A stretch of DNA of 64,000 bases, taken from assembly GCA_023258975.1 (NCBI GenBank), contig JAHFRD010000005.1, forward strand, positions 124,001 through 188,000, read 5' to 3'. Origin of the DNA: Hydrogenophilales bacterium. Lineage in GTDB: Bacteria > Pseudomonadota > Gammaproteobacteria > Burkholderiales > Thiobacillaceae. This document shows, piece after piece, positions 30,415 through 39,228 of this stretch. Positions within the stretch are counted from its first letter, which is position 1, and the number at the start of each line of letters is the position of its first letter. A program made the translations under genes and the position numbers. The notes below the pieces were generated by a model that was not told where the DNA came from, did not search any database, and saw nothing but the letters and a program-made list of their open reading frames with translations.

Positions 30415-30424
30415 AACAATTGTT
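30415..30424. promoter_or_regulatory. 10-bp perfect palindrome AACAATTGTT
   Basis: AACAATTGTT lies 22 bp before the GTG start of the flavoprotein gene at 30447, in AT-rich sequence (ACACAACAATTGTTACC) that contrasts with its surroundings. It could be an operator or part of the promoter. The regulator is unknown. Confidence 0.35.
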
Positions 30425-30446
30425 ACCAAGGCACAGGCCCGTTTTC

Positions 30447-31613
30447 GTGAGCAGACACCACACGGCACTCATCATCGGCGGCGGCCCCGCCGGCTCCGCC
30501 GCCGCCCATACCCTGGCCAGCCACGGCATCGACACCGCCCTGATCGACAAGGCGGTGTTCCCGCGCGACAAATTGTGTGGCGGCCTGCTCACCTTGCGCA
30601 GCGGGAAAATCTATTCCCGAATATTTTCGGAGCCGTGGCGGCCGGTGATCGACTTCACCGCGCGCGGCGTGAAATTTTTTCATCGGGCCAGATTGCTCAA
30701 CGAGGTCGGCGATGCCAGTGAATTGTTTTTCACGCGGCGCCTGGATTTCGACCATTACCTGCTGAATCAGGCGATCGCGCGGGGAACCCGGCATTACCCG
30801 GGCGTATCCATCGTTTCCCTGGATCTGGCGCGCAGCATCTGCCGTTCGCGCGCGGGCGAGGAATTCACCTTCGACTACCTGATCGGCGCCGACGGCGTGA
30901 ACAGCCTGGTCGCGAAAACCCTGTTCGGTAAATCCTTCGACCACGACAGCATCGCTTTCGCGCTGGAAATGGAAGTCGATAGAAAACCGTTCCCGAAACC
31001 TCTCGATGACCCGGAAATCGTCTTCGGCCTGGCCCGCTGGGGCTATGGCTGGGTATTTCCCAAGAAGGACACGCTCACGGTGGGCATCGGCGGCCTCCAC
31101 GCAAGGAACCCGGAACTGAAAAAAGTGTTCCATGAATTCCTGGCGGCGCGCTTCGGCCACATTCCGGAGGGAAAGATCAAAGGCCATTACCTGCCCTTCG
31201 GCGACTACAGAAAGATACCCGGCCGCGCCAACGTCCTGCTCTGCGGCGACGCCGCCGGGCTGGTGGAACCGATCACCGGCGAGGGCATCGCGTTCGCCAT
31301 GCAGAGCGGCCTGTACGCCGCGCAAGCCATCGTCGAGGCGCGCGCCGAAGGCGGTGACGCGCTGCCGCGCTATCAGGCGCGCTACCGCGAAATCACCCGC
31401 GATTTCGACCACGCCAACCGCTTGCGCCGCCTGCTGTTTTCCAGCATCGGCGAACGCCTGTTTCTCAAGGCGCTCCCCAGGAGCGACACCTTGCCGCGCA
31501 AGCATCTGGAACTGATGGCGGACAAGCTCCAATATGGCGACTATTCCCGCCATCTGATGGTCAGGGCGCTGAAAGCCCTCGCTGGCAGCCTGTCGGACTT
31601 TGGTCGTCGATAG
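30447..31613 (+). CDS. FAD-dependent oxidoreductase, geranylgeranyl reductase family
   Basis: 388 residues from GTG 30447, the start that puts the FAD motif GGGPAGSAAAHTL at the N-terminus. DKLCGGLLTLRSGKIYS and VLLCGDAAGLVEPITGEGI are the further FAD and substrate-loop motifs of this family, which reduces isoprenoid double bonds. In bacteria without chlorophyll or archaeal lipids such genes are often uncharacterised. It diverges from the ubiquinone operon, so an isoprenoid-quinone substrate is an attractive but unproven idea. Confidence 0.85.
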   Translation: MSRHHTALIIGGGPAGSAAAHTLASHGIDTALIDKAVFPRDKLCGGLLTLRSGKIYSRIFSEPWRPVIDFTARGVKFFHRARLLNEVGDASELFFTRRLDFDHYLLNQAIARGTRHYPGVSIVSLDLARSICRSRAGEEFTFDYLIGADGVNSLVAKTLFGKSFDHDSIAFALEMEVDRKPFPKPLDDPEIVFGLARWGYGWVFPKKDTLTVGIGGLHARNPELKKVFHEFLAARFGHIPEGKIKGHYLPFGDYRKIPGRANVLLCGDAAGLVEPITGEGIAFAMQSGLYAAQAIVEARAEGGDALPRYQARYREITRDFDHANRLRRLLFSSIGERLFLKALPRSDTLPRKHLELMADKLQYGDYSRHLMVRALKALAGSLSDFGRR

Positions 31614-31748
31614 CGAAAAACGGCCCCAGTGAGCGCAGTTTTTGCCGGATTCGCCGCCGCATGGTTATTTCATGGGGCAAGAAGCTGGTGAAAAATGGGC
31701 CGCTGCGGTCGGTTTGCAGCCGGCGATTCCAAAGCCCGACAGGCTGCC
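31584..31748. repeat. 165-bp region bounded by a 20-bp inverted repeat
   Basis: GGCAGCCTGTCGGACTTTGG (31584-31603) is repeated in inverse at 31729-31748 with one mismatch. The left arm codes for the last residues of the flavoprotein (AGSLSDFG). The interior has no gene. It may be a small non-autonomous element or a large hairpin; no target-site duplication could be recognised. Confidence 0.5.
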
Positions 31749-31801
31749 AGGCGCGCCTTGTTCATGAAGCATGATTGACGAATCCAGCTGGAGCACCCGC
31801 C

Positions 31802-32083
31802 ATGAGCCACAAACACGAAAGCCTGATCCGCGCCATCTTCCAGGATCCGATCAGCGGCAACATCCACTGGCGTGAAATCGAATCCCTCCTGCACCACCTG
31901 GGCGCCAGCATGGATCCCATCCAGGGCGCCCGCTATCGCGTGGTATTGAACGGCGTCGAAGGCATCCTGCACCACCCGCACCACAGCAACGTATTCGGCA
32001 AACAGGACATCAAGAACCTGCGCCAATACCTGGCTTCCGCGCGCGTGACGCCCTCTTTGTACGAAGAGAGCCTGAAACACTGA
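31802..32083 (+). CDS. HicA-family protein without a HicB partner
   Basis: 93 residues from ATG 31802. The dsRBD-like HicA pattern is present: WREIESLLHHLGASMDPIQGARYRVVLNG, then HHPHHSNVFGKQDIKNLRQYL. HicA toxins are mRNA interferases using a histidine usually near residues 20-35; here His26 (IHWRE) or His34 could serve. No hicB-like antitoxin is seen on either side, so this is an orphan, possibly tamed, member. Stand-alone relatives are common in proteobacteria. Confidence 0.75.
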   Translation: MSHKHESLIRAIFQDPISGNIHWREIESLLHHLGASMDPIQGARYRVVLNGVEGILHHPHHSNVFGKQDIKNLRQYLASARVTPSLYEESLKH

Positions 32084-32250
32084 TTTCACGGCTTCCGATA
32101 CTTCACCCGGGAAACCGATTCTCGAACCGCAGCGGGCGATTCAACCTGGAAACCGCAGTTGGTCATACGCAAAACGCTCGAAAGCTGCGTGGGTAAAGGC
32201 TTGACCGGTGATTGTTCGCTTCACCCGCAGGGTGAGTGGAAACGTCACTC

Positions 32251-32308
32251 GTAGGAGCGGGCTTGCCCGCGAATGGCCGCGTTCTATCGCGGGCAAGCCC
32301 GCTCCTAC
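32251..32308. repeat. REP palindrome, GTAGGAGCGGGCTTGCCCGC type
   Basis: Arms GTAGGAGCGGGCTTGCCCGC and GCGGGCAAGCCCGCTCCTAC are perfect complements. It lies in the 251-bp gap between the HicA gene and the converging YhaN gene, the only structure seen there. The arm sequence is the same as a well-known Pseudomonas REP. Confidence 0.9.
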
Positions 32309-32334
32309 GGCACCTGCAACTGCGGGAAATAGGT

Positions 32335-35300
32335 TCAACCGCCGTTTCCAGGTTCAATGGCACCGTCGAGTTCATGCAGGCACACCGCCTCGCCGGGCAG
32401 GGTTTCCCGGGCGAGGTAGAGGAGATGCCGGTGGTGGGTGAACAGCAATATCTGGGTCGTCCCGGCGAGGTTGCGCAGCAGAGGCAGGATGGCGCGGGCA
32501 CGGTCGTCGTCGAAGGTGATGAGGAGGTCGTCGAGGATGAGCGGCATGGGTTCGTGGTTGCCCTGGCGCTGTTCGATGGCCGCCAGACGCAGGGCGAGGT
32601 AGAGCTGGTCGCGGGTGCCTTCGCTCATGCCTTCCACCGGCACGGCCACGCCGTCTTTCAGGCCGACCAGGGTGGGGGTGTCGTCCTGGGAGTAAGCGGC
32701 GCCGAGGCCGGTAAAACTGGTGCCGGTCATGCGGCGGAACAGTTCACCCGCCTTGGCCAGAAGCGGGCCCTGATTGCGCTCGCGGAAGGCTTCAATCTGG
32801 GCTTGCAAGAATTGGGTGGCAAGACGCAGGCGCAGGTAGCGGGCGGCATCCTGGCGGATTCGGGCGGCGGCGTGGCGCGCGGTTTGCAGGTGTTCGGCGG
32901 CATTGGCGCCACTGCTTTCGAGGCGGGCCTGGGCGTCCTCGGCGCGGGCCAGCGCCTGGATGGCCTGTTCGCGCCGCGTTTCCTGTTCCCGAATGTGGTC
33001 AGCCAGGTCTTCCAGTTCCGCCGCCAGGGTCTGGCCCTCTTCGCCGCGCACGCGTTCGATGAAGTGATCCAGCGTTTCACCCCGCGCCGGCACATGGAGG
33101 GCGGCGCGCAAGCTGTCGCGCTCGGCCAGTAGTTGTTGCCGGGCGGCAAGGTCGGCAAGCAGATTTTGCAGAGTGGGCTGATCGGCGGCGCCCGCCTGGG
33201 CCAGCAGCGCCGCCATATTGCGGCGCGCGACCTCGGCGTCCCGTTCCGCGCGGGGTCGGCTCGCCAGGAGTTGTTCCAGGTCTTCCTCGACCTGGACGCG
33301 CCGTTCTCGCAGGGCGCGGGCTTGGGATAGCGCCTCGCGCAGGGTGTTGACCCAAGCTTCGGCGGCGATGCTTGCGTGGACGCCTGATTGCTCTTTTTGC
33401 AAAAAGGGGAGACCGCCGCTCAATTCCTCGGCCAGCGCCCGAGCCTGGCGCTCGTAGGCCATCCGCGCGTTTTGTTTTTCCGCCAGCGCGGCGCGGAGGC
33501 GTGTCCAGACATCGTATTGCGCGACCAGATCGAGGCGCGCTTGCAGCAGGCGCAGGGCGGTTTCAGGGCGATGCTCGCCACCCAGTCGGCTGCCGCGCCA
33601 GCGGATTTGTGCCTGGAGCAGCGCGCTGTCGAGCGGCGGTCGTTGCCGCGCCAGGACTTCAGCGACGCTGTGCAGTTCGGACAGGCTGGCTTCCAGTACG
33701 CGGCGTTCGCCCAGCACCTGATCGGCGGCGCGCAGGCGCTGTTCCGCAAGCTCGCGCAGTTCCGGCAAGGGTTTGTCGGCGCCACCCAGAAGCGGGCGCA
33801 ACAGCACCTCGGCTTCCGCGATGTGTTGCCGAGCATCTTGCAGTTCGTCGTTTAGTTCACGCCAGGCATCGAAGCGGTTGCGGAATTCGTTCCATTGTTC
33901 GCGCCATTCCAGCATTTCGGCCGGTGTCGCCGCAGCCAGTCCGGTGGGCCGCCAGAGGCTGTTCCAGTCGTTTTGCCAGGTCTGGCGAGACTGTTCCAGA
34001 AGCGCCGCCTCCGCTTGTTGTTCCTGATGGGTGGCTTCGGCTTCCTGAATCCGCCAGCGCAGCTCCTCGGCCTGGGCGACGGCATCGGCCTCATCGCGCA
34101 GGCGGTCGGCCAGGGTGTCGGCCTGCCGCACGGCGGCAGGATAGGACTCGGCCAGGGGGGCGCCATCCCAGCCCGACTCCGGCGCACCCTCCCGCCAACA
34201 GGCCAGCACACGGCGCCAGCCGTCTTCGCGGCGCGCCCGCGCCTGCGTGAGATCGTCGCGCGACGGCAGGGCGCCACGTTGTTCCAGACGATCCAGCCTG
34301 GATTTCAGTTCGCGCAGATGGGTTGCCGTTTTCCGCGTCGCTTCGTCCAGTTGCCGTGCCCGTGTCGCCTGATCGGCGGCGGCGGCTTCAAATTCACGCA
34401 GGCGCGCGGCGGCGGGCAGCGCCAGGGCATAAGTGGCTTCCAGATCGGCGGGAGCGCTGCGGAGCAATGGGTGCTGGCTGGCCAGGCGCCTGGCCAGGCT
34501 TTCCAGGGCGACCGCCTTGGCGGCGGGAGCGAGCGTGGCGGCGGGCGCGCTGGCGGCCTGGGCCTCGCGCAGGGCGGCGTTTTCGGCTTGCGGCAGCGTG
34601 GTCAGACGCGCTCGTGTTTTTTCCAGTTCGGCGGCCAGGTGTTCGCTTTCGCGCCGCTGTTCCGCGCCGGCGCGCTCGGCCTCGGTCAGGTCGGCGGCGG
34701 CTTCACGCAGGGCCAGTTGTTCGGCCAGTGGAATGCGCAACCCGGCAATGTCCGCCGGTTCGCAAGGCAAGCCCAGTTCGAGCAGGCCGGTTTCCAGGCG
34801 GGCTTCCATCCGCGCCGCCTCGCCCTGATCCGCCAATAGCGCCTCGTGGTTCTGGAGATAGACGGCGAGACTCGCCGCCAGGGTGTCGATTTCGCCGGCA
34901 CGGGCGAGCACGTCGGCGCGTGGCGCCAGGCTATCGCGGCGGACAAGCAGGTCGCCGATGCGTTGCCGCAGGGCGCTCAGGTTCTGCTCGCTTCGGGCCA
35001 GCGCATCGCGCGCGGCCGCCGCCCTTTCCGCATAGCCGGCGGGCAAGGCGGGCTGCGCCGGCTGCTCGTTCAGACGCGCCTCGACCTCGCGCAATCGGCC
35101 CAGCGTGGGCAGCGCGTCCAGGCAGCGGCGCAGCCAGTCCTGGCGGCTGCGGCGCGAGTGCAGGTCGGCATCGAGTTCGTTTTTGGCGTTCAGCGCGGCT
35201 TCCAGGTCGCGCAGGACGCCTTCCCAGGTTTCCGGCCGAACCTGGGAAAGCTTGCTGTCGCGCATGGCCACGTCGTAGGCCTCCACGGCGGGGCGCAGGC

Positions 35301-35844
35301 TGACGCCGATTTTCGTTCGGCCGTTGAACAGGGCGCGCGCTTCGCCGTCCAACCCCTCCAGCACGCGATGGATCGGCGTGCCGGCGAGGCTGGCGGAGAA
35401 CAGCGCCTGGCCGAGGTCGCCCCTGCCTTGCAGCAGGTCGTGGGCGCCCTGGCGCAGTTCCTCGGAACCGAGGCCGAACATGGTGGTGAAGAATTCGCGA
35501 TCCACCGGGCCGAGATAGGGGGCCAGCGCATCGTCGGCCAGGGCATTGCCGGCCGCGTCAAGGAGGGTGTTGCGATTGCCCTTGCGCCGCTGTATCGCGA
35601 GACGTTGCCCGGCCCGGTTCTCGATTTCCGCGCCGATGCGCAGGTCTTTGTAATCGTGGATGAAGTTGTCCGCCGTCTGCGCGTGGATGCCGTAGAGCAG
35701 GTCGCGGATGGCGCGTAGCAAGGAGCTTTTTCCGGCTTCATTGCGGCCGTGGATCAGGTGGAAATCGGCTTTGCTTTTGGAAAAATCCAGCTCAAGGCCG
35801 GTGAACGGGCCGTAGGCGGGAATGGTTAGGCGGCGGAATCGCAT
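32335..35844 (-). CDS. SMC-like ATPase, YhaN/SbcC type
   Basis: 1169 residues from ATG 35844 (GAGGGC upstream). An N-terminal ABC half-domain with Walker A GRNEAGKSSLL (residues 33-43) and the YhaN hallmark FFTTMFGLGSEELRQG; a long coiled-coil arm (about 200-1000, Glu/Arg/Ala-rich) ; then a C-terminal half with MSEGTRDQLYLALRLA signature and Walker B MPLILDDLLITFDD. YhaN works with the nuclease YhaO, much as SbcC does with SbcD, in DNA end processing. The yhaO-like gene ends 4 bp upstream. Confidence 0.9.
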   Translation of the reverse strand: MRFRRLTIPAYGPFTGLELDFSKSKADFHLIHGRNEAGKSSLLRAIRDLLYGIHAQTADNFIHDYKDLRIGAEIENRAGQRLAIQRRKGNRNTLLDAAGNALADDALAPYLGPVDREFFTTMFGLGSEELRQGAHDLLQGRGDLGQALFSASLAGTPIHRVLEGLDGEARALFNGRTKIGVSLRPAVEAYDVAMRDSKLSQVRPETWEGVLRDLEAALNAKNELDADLHSRRSRQDWLRRCLDALPTLGRLREVEARLNEQPAQPALPAGYAERAAAARDALARSEQNLSALRQRIGDLLVRRDSLAPRADVLARAGEIDTLAASLAVYLQNHEALLADQGEAARMEARLETGLLELGLPCEPADIAGLRIPLAEQLALREAAADLTEAERAGAEQRRESEHLAAELEKTRARLTTLPQAENAALREAQAASAPAATLAPAAKAVALESLARRLASQHPLLRSAPADLEATYALALPAAARLREFEAAAADQATRARQLDEATRKTATHLRELKSRLDRLEQRGALPSRDDLTQARARREDGWRRVLACWREGAPESGWDGAPLAESYPAAVRQADTLADRLRDEADAVAQAEELRWRIQEAEATHQEQQAEAALLEQSRQTWQNDWNSLWRPTGLAAATPAEMLEWREQWNEFRNRFDAWRELNDELQDARQHIAEAEVLLRPLLGGADKPLPELRELAEQRLRAADQVLGERRVLEASLSELHSVAEVLARQRPPLDSALLQAQIRWRGSRLGGEHRPETALRLLQARLDLVAQYDVWTRLRAALAEKQNARMAYERQARALAEELSGGLPFLQKEQSGVHASIAAEAWVNTLREALSQARALRERRVQVEEDLEQLLASRPRAERDAEVARRNMAALLAQAGAADQPTLQNLLADLAARQQLLAERDSLRAALHVPARGETLDHFIERVRGEEGQTLAAELEDLADHIREQETRREQAIQALARAEDAQARLESSGANAAEHLQTARHAAARIRQDAARYLRLRLATQFLQAQIEAFRERNQGPLLAKAGELFRRMTGTSFTGLGAAYSQDDTPTLVGLKDGVAVPVEGMSEGTRDQLYLALRLAAIEQRQGNHEPMPLILDDLLITFDDDRARAILPLLRNLAGTTQILLFTHHRHLLYLARETLPGEAVCLHELDGAIEPGNGG

Positions 35845-35848
35845 GCCC

Positions 35849-37093
35849 TCAGCCCTCCCCGCGTTCCAGGGCATCGAGCAGGATGCCGCGCACGTCGTCG
35901 AGCAGGTCGGCGCGTTGTTCCAGGGCGAGGTCGGCTTCGACGCCATCGCGCAGTTCCGACGGCAGAATCTTCAGGAGCTCGCGCACTTCACCGGGCATGC
36001 CCATTTCCCCGACGGCGGCCTGATCCAGCGTTTCCAGCACGATGCGGGTGAGGTCGTCGCGCGCGGCCAGTTCGGCCAGGTTCTGGCGCGGCGTGGTGCG
36101 CACCTCGACGTTTTCGATCCAGGCCCCGTCCGGCACGCTTTGCGCCTGGTTGGCGCACTCCGCGCGCAGGGCCGGCAGATCGCGTTTCAGGGCGCCATGC
36201 AGATTCGTGGCGCCGATCAGGACGACGCGCGCGGCGAGCAGGCGGCCTTCCGCCTCGGCGCCGGCTCGCGCCAGGGCGGCGCCGATCCGCGCATGCACGG
36301 CCGCGCCGTCCTCGACCTCGGAGACATCCACTTCCAGGCGCGCCCAGCGCACCACGTCGAGAGCGCGAAATTCGGCGTCCACCACTTCCAGATCGTCGCC
36401 GACCGTCACCAGCCGACAGCCGCGCGCTCCGGCTTCTCGGATGTGGCGGCCCTGGGTGTTGCCGGGGTAGACCACCCACGGCGCGCGCGCGAGTACCCGG
36501 GGTTGATGCACATGGCCCAGCGCCCAGTACTGATAGCCCTTGCCGCCCAGATCGGCGAGGGAACAGGGGGCATAGGCGTCGTGGCCGGGCGCGCCGGTGA
36601 GGCTGGTATGCAGCAGGCCGATGTTGAACCGTTCCGGCGAGCGCGCCGGGTAGTCCGGCACCAGGTTCTCCGGCACGGCGCGATGCGGGAAACCGCGCCC
36701 GTGGATGGCCACGGGCAGTCCGGGCACTTCCTGGCTTTCCGCCACGCGCGTGGAGAAGACATGGACGTTGTCCGGCAGGGAGAGGCGCCGGGTCAGCACC
36801 GAGGCGGCGTCGTGGTTGCCGGCGATGAGATAGACCGGGATGCCGTGTTCCCGCAGACGCCGCATTTGCCGGGTGAAAAACAGGCCGGTACTGAAATCCT
36901 TCCAGTCGCCGTCGTAGACATCGCCGGCCAGGAGCAGGAAATCCACCCGTTCATCCAGCGCCAGGCGCACCAGATTCTCGAACGCCGCCCGCGTCGCGCC
37001 GCGCAAGGCGTCCACCGGCGCGCCGTCATAGGCGTCCAGCCCTTCGAGCGGGCTGTCGATGTGGGCGTCGGCGGCGTGGAGGAAGCGGAACAA
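35849..37093 (-). CDS. Metallophosphoesterase nuclease, YhaO/SbcD type
   Basis: 414 residues starting at TTG 37093. The five phosphoesterase motifs are in order: DAHIDS, GDVYDGD, GNHDAA, a LLHTSL histidine and GHVHQP. The long C-terminal region probably contacts the ATPase encoded downstream. No good ribosome site precedes the TTG; translation is likely coupled to the toxin-like gene, whose stop overlaps it by 6 bp. Confidence 0.9.
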   Translation of the reverse strand: MFRFLHAADAHIDSPLEGLDAYDGAPVDALRGATRAAFENLVRLALDERVDFLLLAGDVYDGDWKDFSTGLFFTRQMRRLREHGIPVYLIAGNHDAASVLTRRLSLPDNVHVFSTRVAESQEVPGLPVAIHGRGFPHRAVPENLVPDYPARSPERFNIGLLHTSLTGAPGHDAYAPCSLADLGGKGYQYWALGHVHQPRVLARAPWVVYPGNTQGRHIREAGARGCRLVTVGDDLEVVDAEFRALDVVRWARLEVDVSEVEDGAAVHARIGAALARAGAEAEGRLLAARVVLIGATNLHGALKRDLPALRAECANQAQSVPDGAWIENVEVRTTPRQNLAELAARDDLTRIVLETLDQAAVGEMGMPGEVRELLKILPSELRDGVEADLALEQRADLLDDVRGILLDALERGEG

Positions 37094-37095
37094 GG

Positions 37096-37506
37096 TCAGG
37101 CGGATGCGGTTCGCTGCCAGTTTTCCAACCTCAGGTCTGGAATTCGCGAAAACTCATCGGTGTTGTCTGTAACCAAGGTCAAACCGTGGGAAATGGCGAT
37201 GGCAGCTATTTGTAGATCGTAAGGACCGATGGGCTTGCCTTGTCGAGCCAGCTTGGCGCGAATCTCTCCAAAGTGCCATGTTGCGTCTCCCGCAAAGGGC
37301 AGACTCGGCAGCCAGGACAACAGAGTCAGCAAGCTCTCGCGGTTCTCTGCCTGTCTGGCGCTCTTGTAAACGCCGAACCATAACTCTGCCTCAACCGGCG
37401 CGCACAGCAACAACTCGGCGCGACCCACTCGGCGGACATGCGCCATGACGATGAGATTGCTTTTCATCAACGCGATGACCGCGTTGGTATCCAGAAGGAA
37501 AGGCAT
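37096..37506 (-). CDS. PIN-domain toxin, VapC-like
   Basis: 136 residues with the PIN acidic residues: FLLDTNAVIAL (Asp6), PVEAELWFG (Glu), YDLQIAAIA (Asp) and VTDNTDEF (Asp). VapC toxins cut tRNA or rRNA in the cytoplasm and are held by a cognate antitoxin. It overlaps the antitoxin gene by 1 bp, typical of such pairs. Downstream it runs into the YhaO gene, an unusual arrangement that may couple expression of the two. Confidence 0.9.
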   Translation of the reverse strand: MPFLLDTNAVIALMKSNLIVMAHVRRVGRAELLLCAPVEAELWFGVYKSARQAENRESLLTLLSWLPSLPFAGDATWHFGEIRAKLARQGKPIGPYDLQIAAIAISHGLTLVTDNTDEFSRIPDLRLENWQRTASA

Positions 37507-37739
37507 CAGTCCAGTTCCTGCCTGGGTGTGTCCACCCCTAAATCCTCATCGCTGATTTCATCTAAAAAATCGTCTCCTAGCGTCCCCGCCACGGCGGCAA
37601 GAAATGCCTCGGTGTCGTTGCCTTGTTCGGGCTGCCGCTTGTATCGGTGTTCCAGAAATTCAATGAAATCCAGCGTCTCCCTTTGCAACGAAGGGGAAAG
37701 TGCCTGGACATGCGTCTGGATGGCCTCAGCGAGTGTCAT
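37506..37739 (-). CDS. VapB-like antitoxin (DUF2281-type)
   Basis: 77 residues with a strong AAAGGAGGA ribosome site before ATG 37739. A helical N-terminal part (LQRETLDFIEFLEHRYKR) resembles DUF2281, often found as antitoxin to PIN toxins; the acidic C-terminus (FLDEISDEDLG) would neutralise the toxin. Paired with the PIN gene by a 1-bp overlap. Confidence 0.8.
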   Translation of the reverse strand: MTLAEAIQTHVQALSPSLQRETLDFIEFLEHRYKRQPEQGNDTEAFLAAVAGTLGDDFLDEISDEDLGVDTPRQELD

Positions 37740-37763
37740 GGCTGTCCTCCTTTTTCATGGCGC

Positions 37764-39206
37764 TCAGAGTATCCCCGCCGCGTAATCCGCCAGCCGCGAA
37801 CGTTCGCCGCGCGCCAGGGTGATGTGGCCGCCGTGTTCCCAGCCCTTGAAGCGATCCACCACGTAGGTGATGCCGGAACTGCCTTCGGTCAGGTAGGGCG
37901 TGTCGATCTGCGAGATGTTGCCCAGGCACACCACCTTGGTGCCGGGGCCGGCGCGGGTGATGAGGGTCTTCATCTGCTTGGAAGTGAGGTTCTGCGCCTC
38001 GTCGATGATGAGGTACTTGTTGATGAAGGTGCGGCCGCGCATGAAGTTGAGCGATTTCACCTTGATGCGGCTGCGTACCAGTTCATGAGTCGCCGCCCGG
38101 CCCCACTCGCCGGCTTCCTCGTCGGGCTTGTTGAGCACGTCCAGGTTGTCTTCCAGGGCGCCCATCCAGGGGGTCATCTTTTCTTCCTCGGTGCCGGGCA
38201 GGAAACCGATGTCCTCGCCCACCGGCACGGTGACGCGGGTCATGATGATCTCGCTGTAGGTCTTGGTTTCGAGAATCTGGGTGAGGCCGGCGGCGAGCGT
38301 CAACAGGGTCTTGCCGGTGCCGGCCTGGCCGAGCAGGGAAACGAAGTCGATTTCCGGATCCATCAGCACGTTGAGGGCAAAGTTCTGCTCGCGGTTGCGC
38401 GCGGTGATGCCCCATACGTTGTTCTTGTGGTGGGAATAATCCTTCACGGTTTCCAGGGTGGCGGTCTTGCCGGCTATCTCGATGATCTTGGCCTGGAACG
38501 GGTTGGGCGCATCCTGCCAGACGAACTGGTTGACCAGGAACGAGGCCACCAGCGGGCCGCCGAGGCGGTAGTAGGAACGGCCATCGCGCTGCCAGGACTC
38601 CATGCCCTTGCCGTGCTTGTCCCAGAAGTCGGCCGGCAATTCCACCACGCCGCTATAGAGCAGGTCGGTGTCTTCCAGCACCTTGTCGTTGAAGTAATCC
38701 TCCGCCGGAATTTCCAGGGCGCGCGCCTTGATGCGCATGTTGATGTCTTTCGACACCAGGATGACCTGGCGTTCCGGCTGCGCTTCGGTCAGGTACGACA
38801 CCACGCCGAGAATCTGGTTGTCCACCTTGCTGTTGGGCAACACGTCGGTAATGTCGCTGGTAATCGGGTGGGTCTGCAGGAACAGCCTGCCGGTGGCGGC
38901 CTTGTGGCTGTGTTCGGCGAGCGGGGCGCCGTCCAGGATGTTGAATTCGGTGGGCGCGACGATCTCGTCGAGGAAACGGGTGACCTGGCGTGCATTGCGC
39001 GCGACCTCGGTCATGCCCTTCTTGTTGTGGTCGAGTTCCTCCAGGGTCGCCATCGGCAGGTAGATGTCATGTTCCTGGAAGCGATACAGGCAGGTGGGGT
39101 CGTGCAGAAGCACGTTGGTATCGAGCACGAACAGTTTGGTCGGGCCCGCCGGTTTGCGCGCGCCGGTCTTGCGGGTTTGCTTCGTCGTGCCAGTCTTGCT
39201 CGCCAT
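37764..39206 (-). CDS. PIN-PhoH fusion ATPase/RNase
   Basis: 480 residues from ATG 39206 (GGAGAGAG upstream). A PIN domain (about 18-150, KLFVLDTNVLLHDP and VILVSKDINMR) is fused to a PhoH ATPase domain (about 235-475; Walker A GQAGTGKTLL, Walker B YLIIDEAQNL). PIN-PhoH proteins act as RNA helicase/RNases in other bacteria. It ends 24 bp before the antitoxin gene, so two PIN proteins follow each other. The Bcp gene lies 22 bp upstream. Confidence 0.92.
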   Translation of the reverse strand: MASKTGTTKQTRKTGARKPAGPTKLFVLDTNVLLHDPTCLYRFQEHDIYLPMATLEELDHNKKGMTEVARNARQVTRFLDEIVAPTEFNILDGAPLAEHSHKAATGRLFLQTHPITSDITDVLPNSKVDNQILGVVSYLTEAQPERQVILVSKDINMRIKARALEIPAEDYFNDKVLEDTDLLYSGVVELPADFWDKHGKGMESWQRDGRSYYRLGGPLVASFLVNQFVWQDAPNPFQAKIIEIAGKTATLETVKDYSHHKNNVWGITARNREQNFALNVLMDPEIDFVSLLGQAGTGKTLLTLAAGLTQILETKTYSEIIMTRVTVPVGEDIGFLPGTEEEKMTPWMGALEDNLDVLNKPDEEAGEWGRAATHELVRSRIKVKSLNFMRGRTFINKYLIIDEAQNLTSKQMKTLITRAGPGTKVVCLGNISQIDTPYLTEGSSGITYVVDRFKGWEHGGHITLARGERSRLADYAAGIL

Positions 39207-39228
39207 CAGTCTCTCTCCGGTTGGGAAA

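Noticed and set aside
31670-32089. 139-residue minus-strand frame over the HicA gene
   Set aside because: Antisense of a recognisable HicA-like protein; no motifs or ribosome site.
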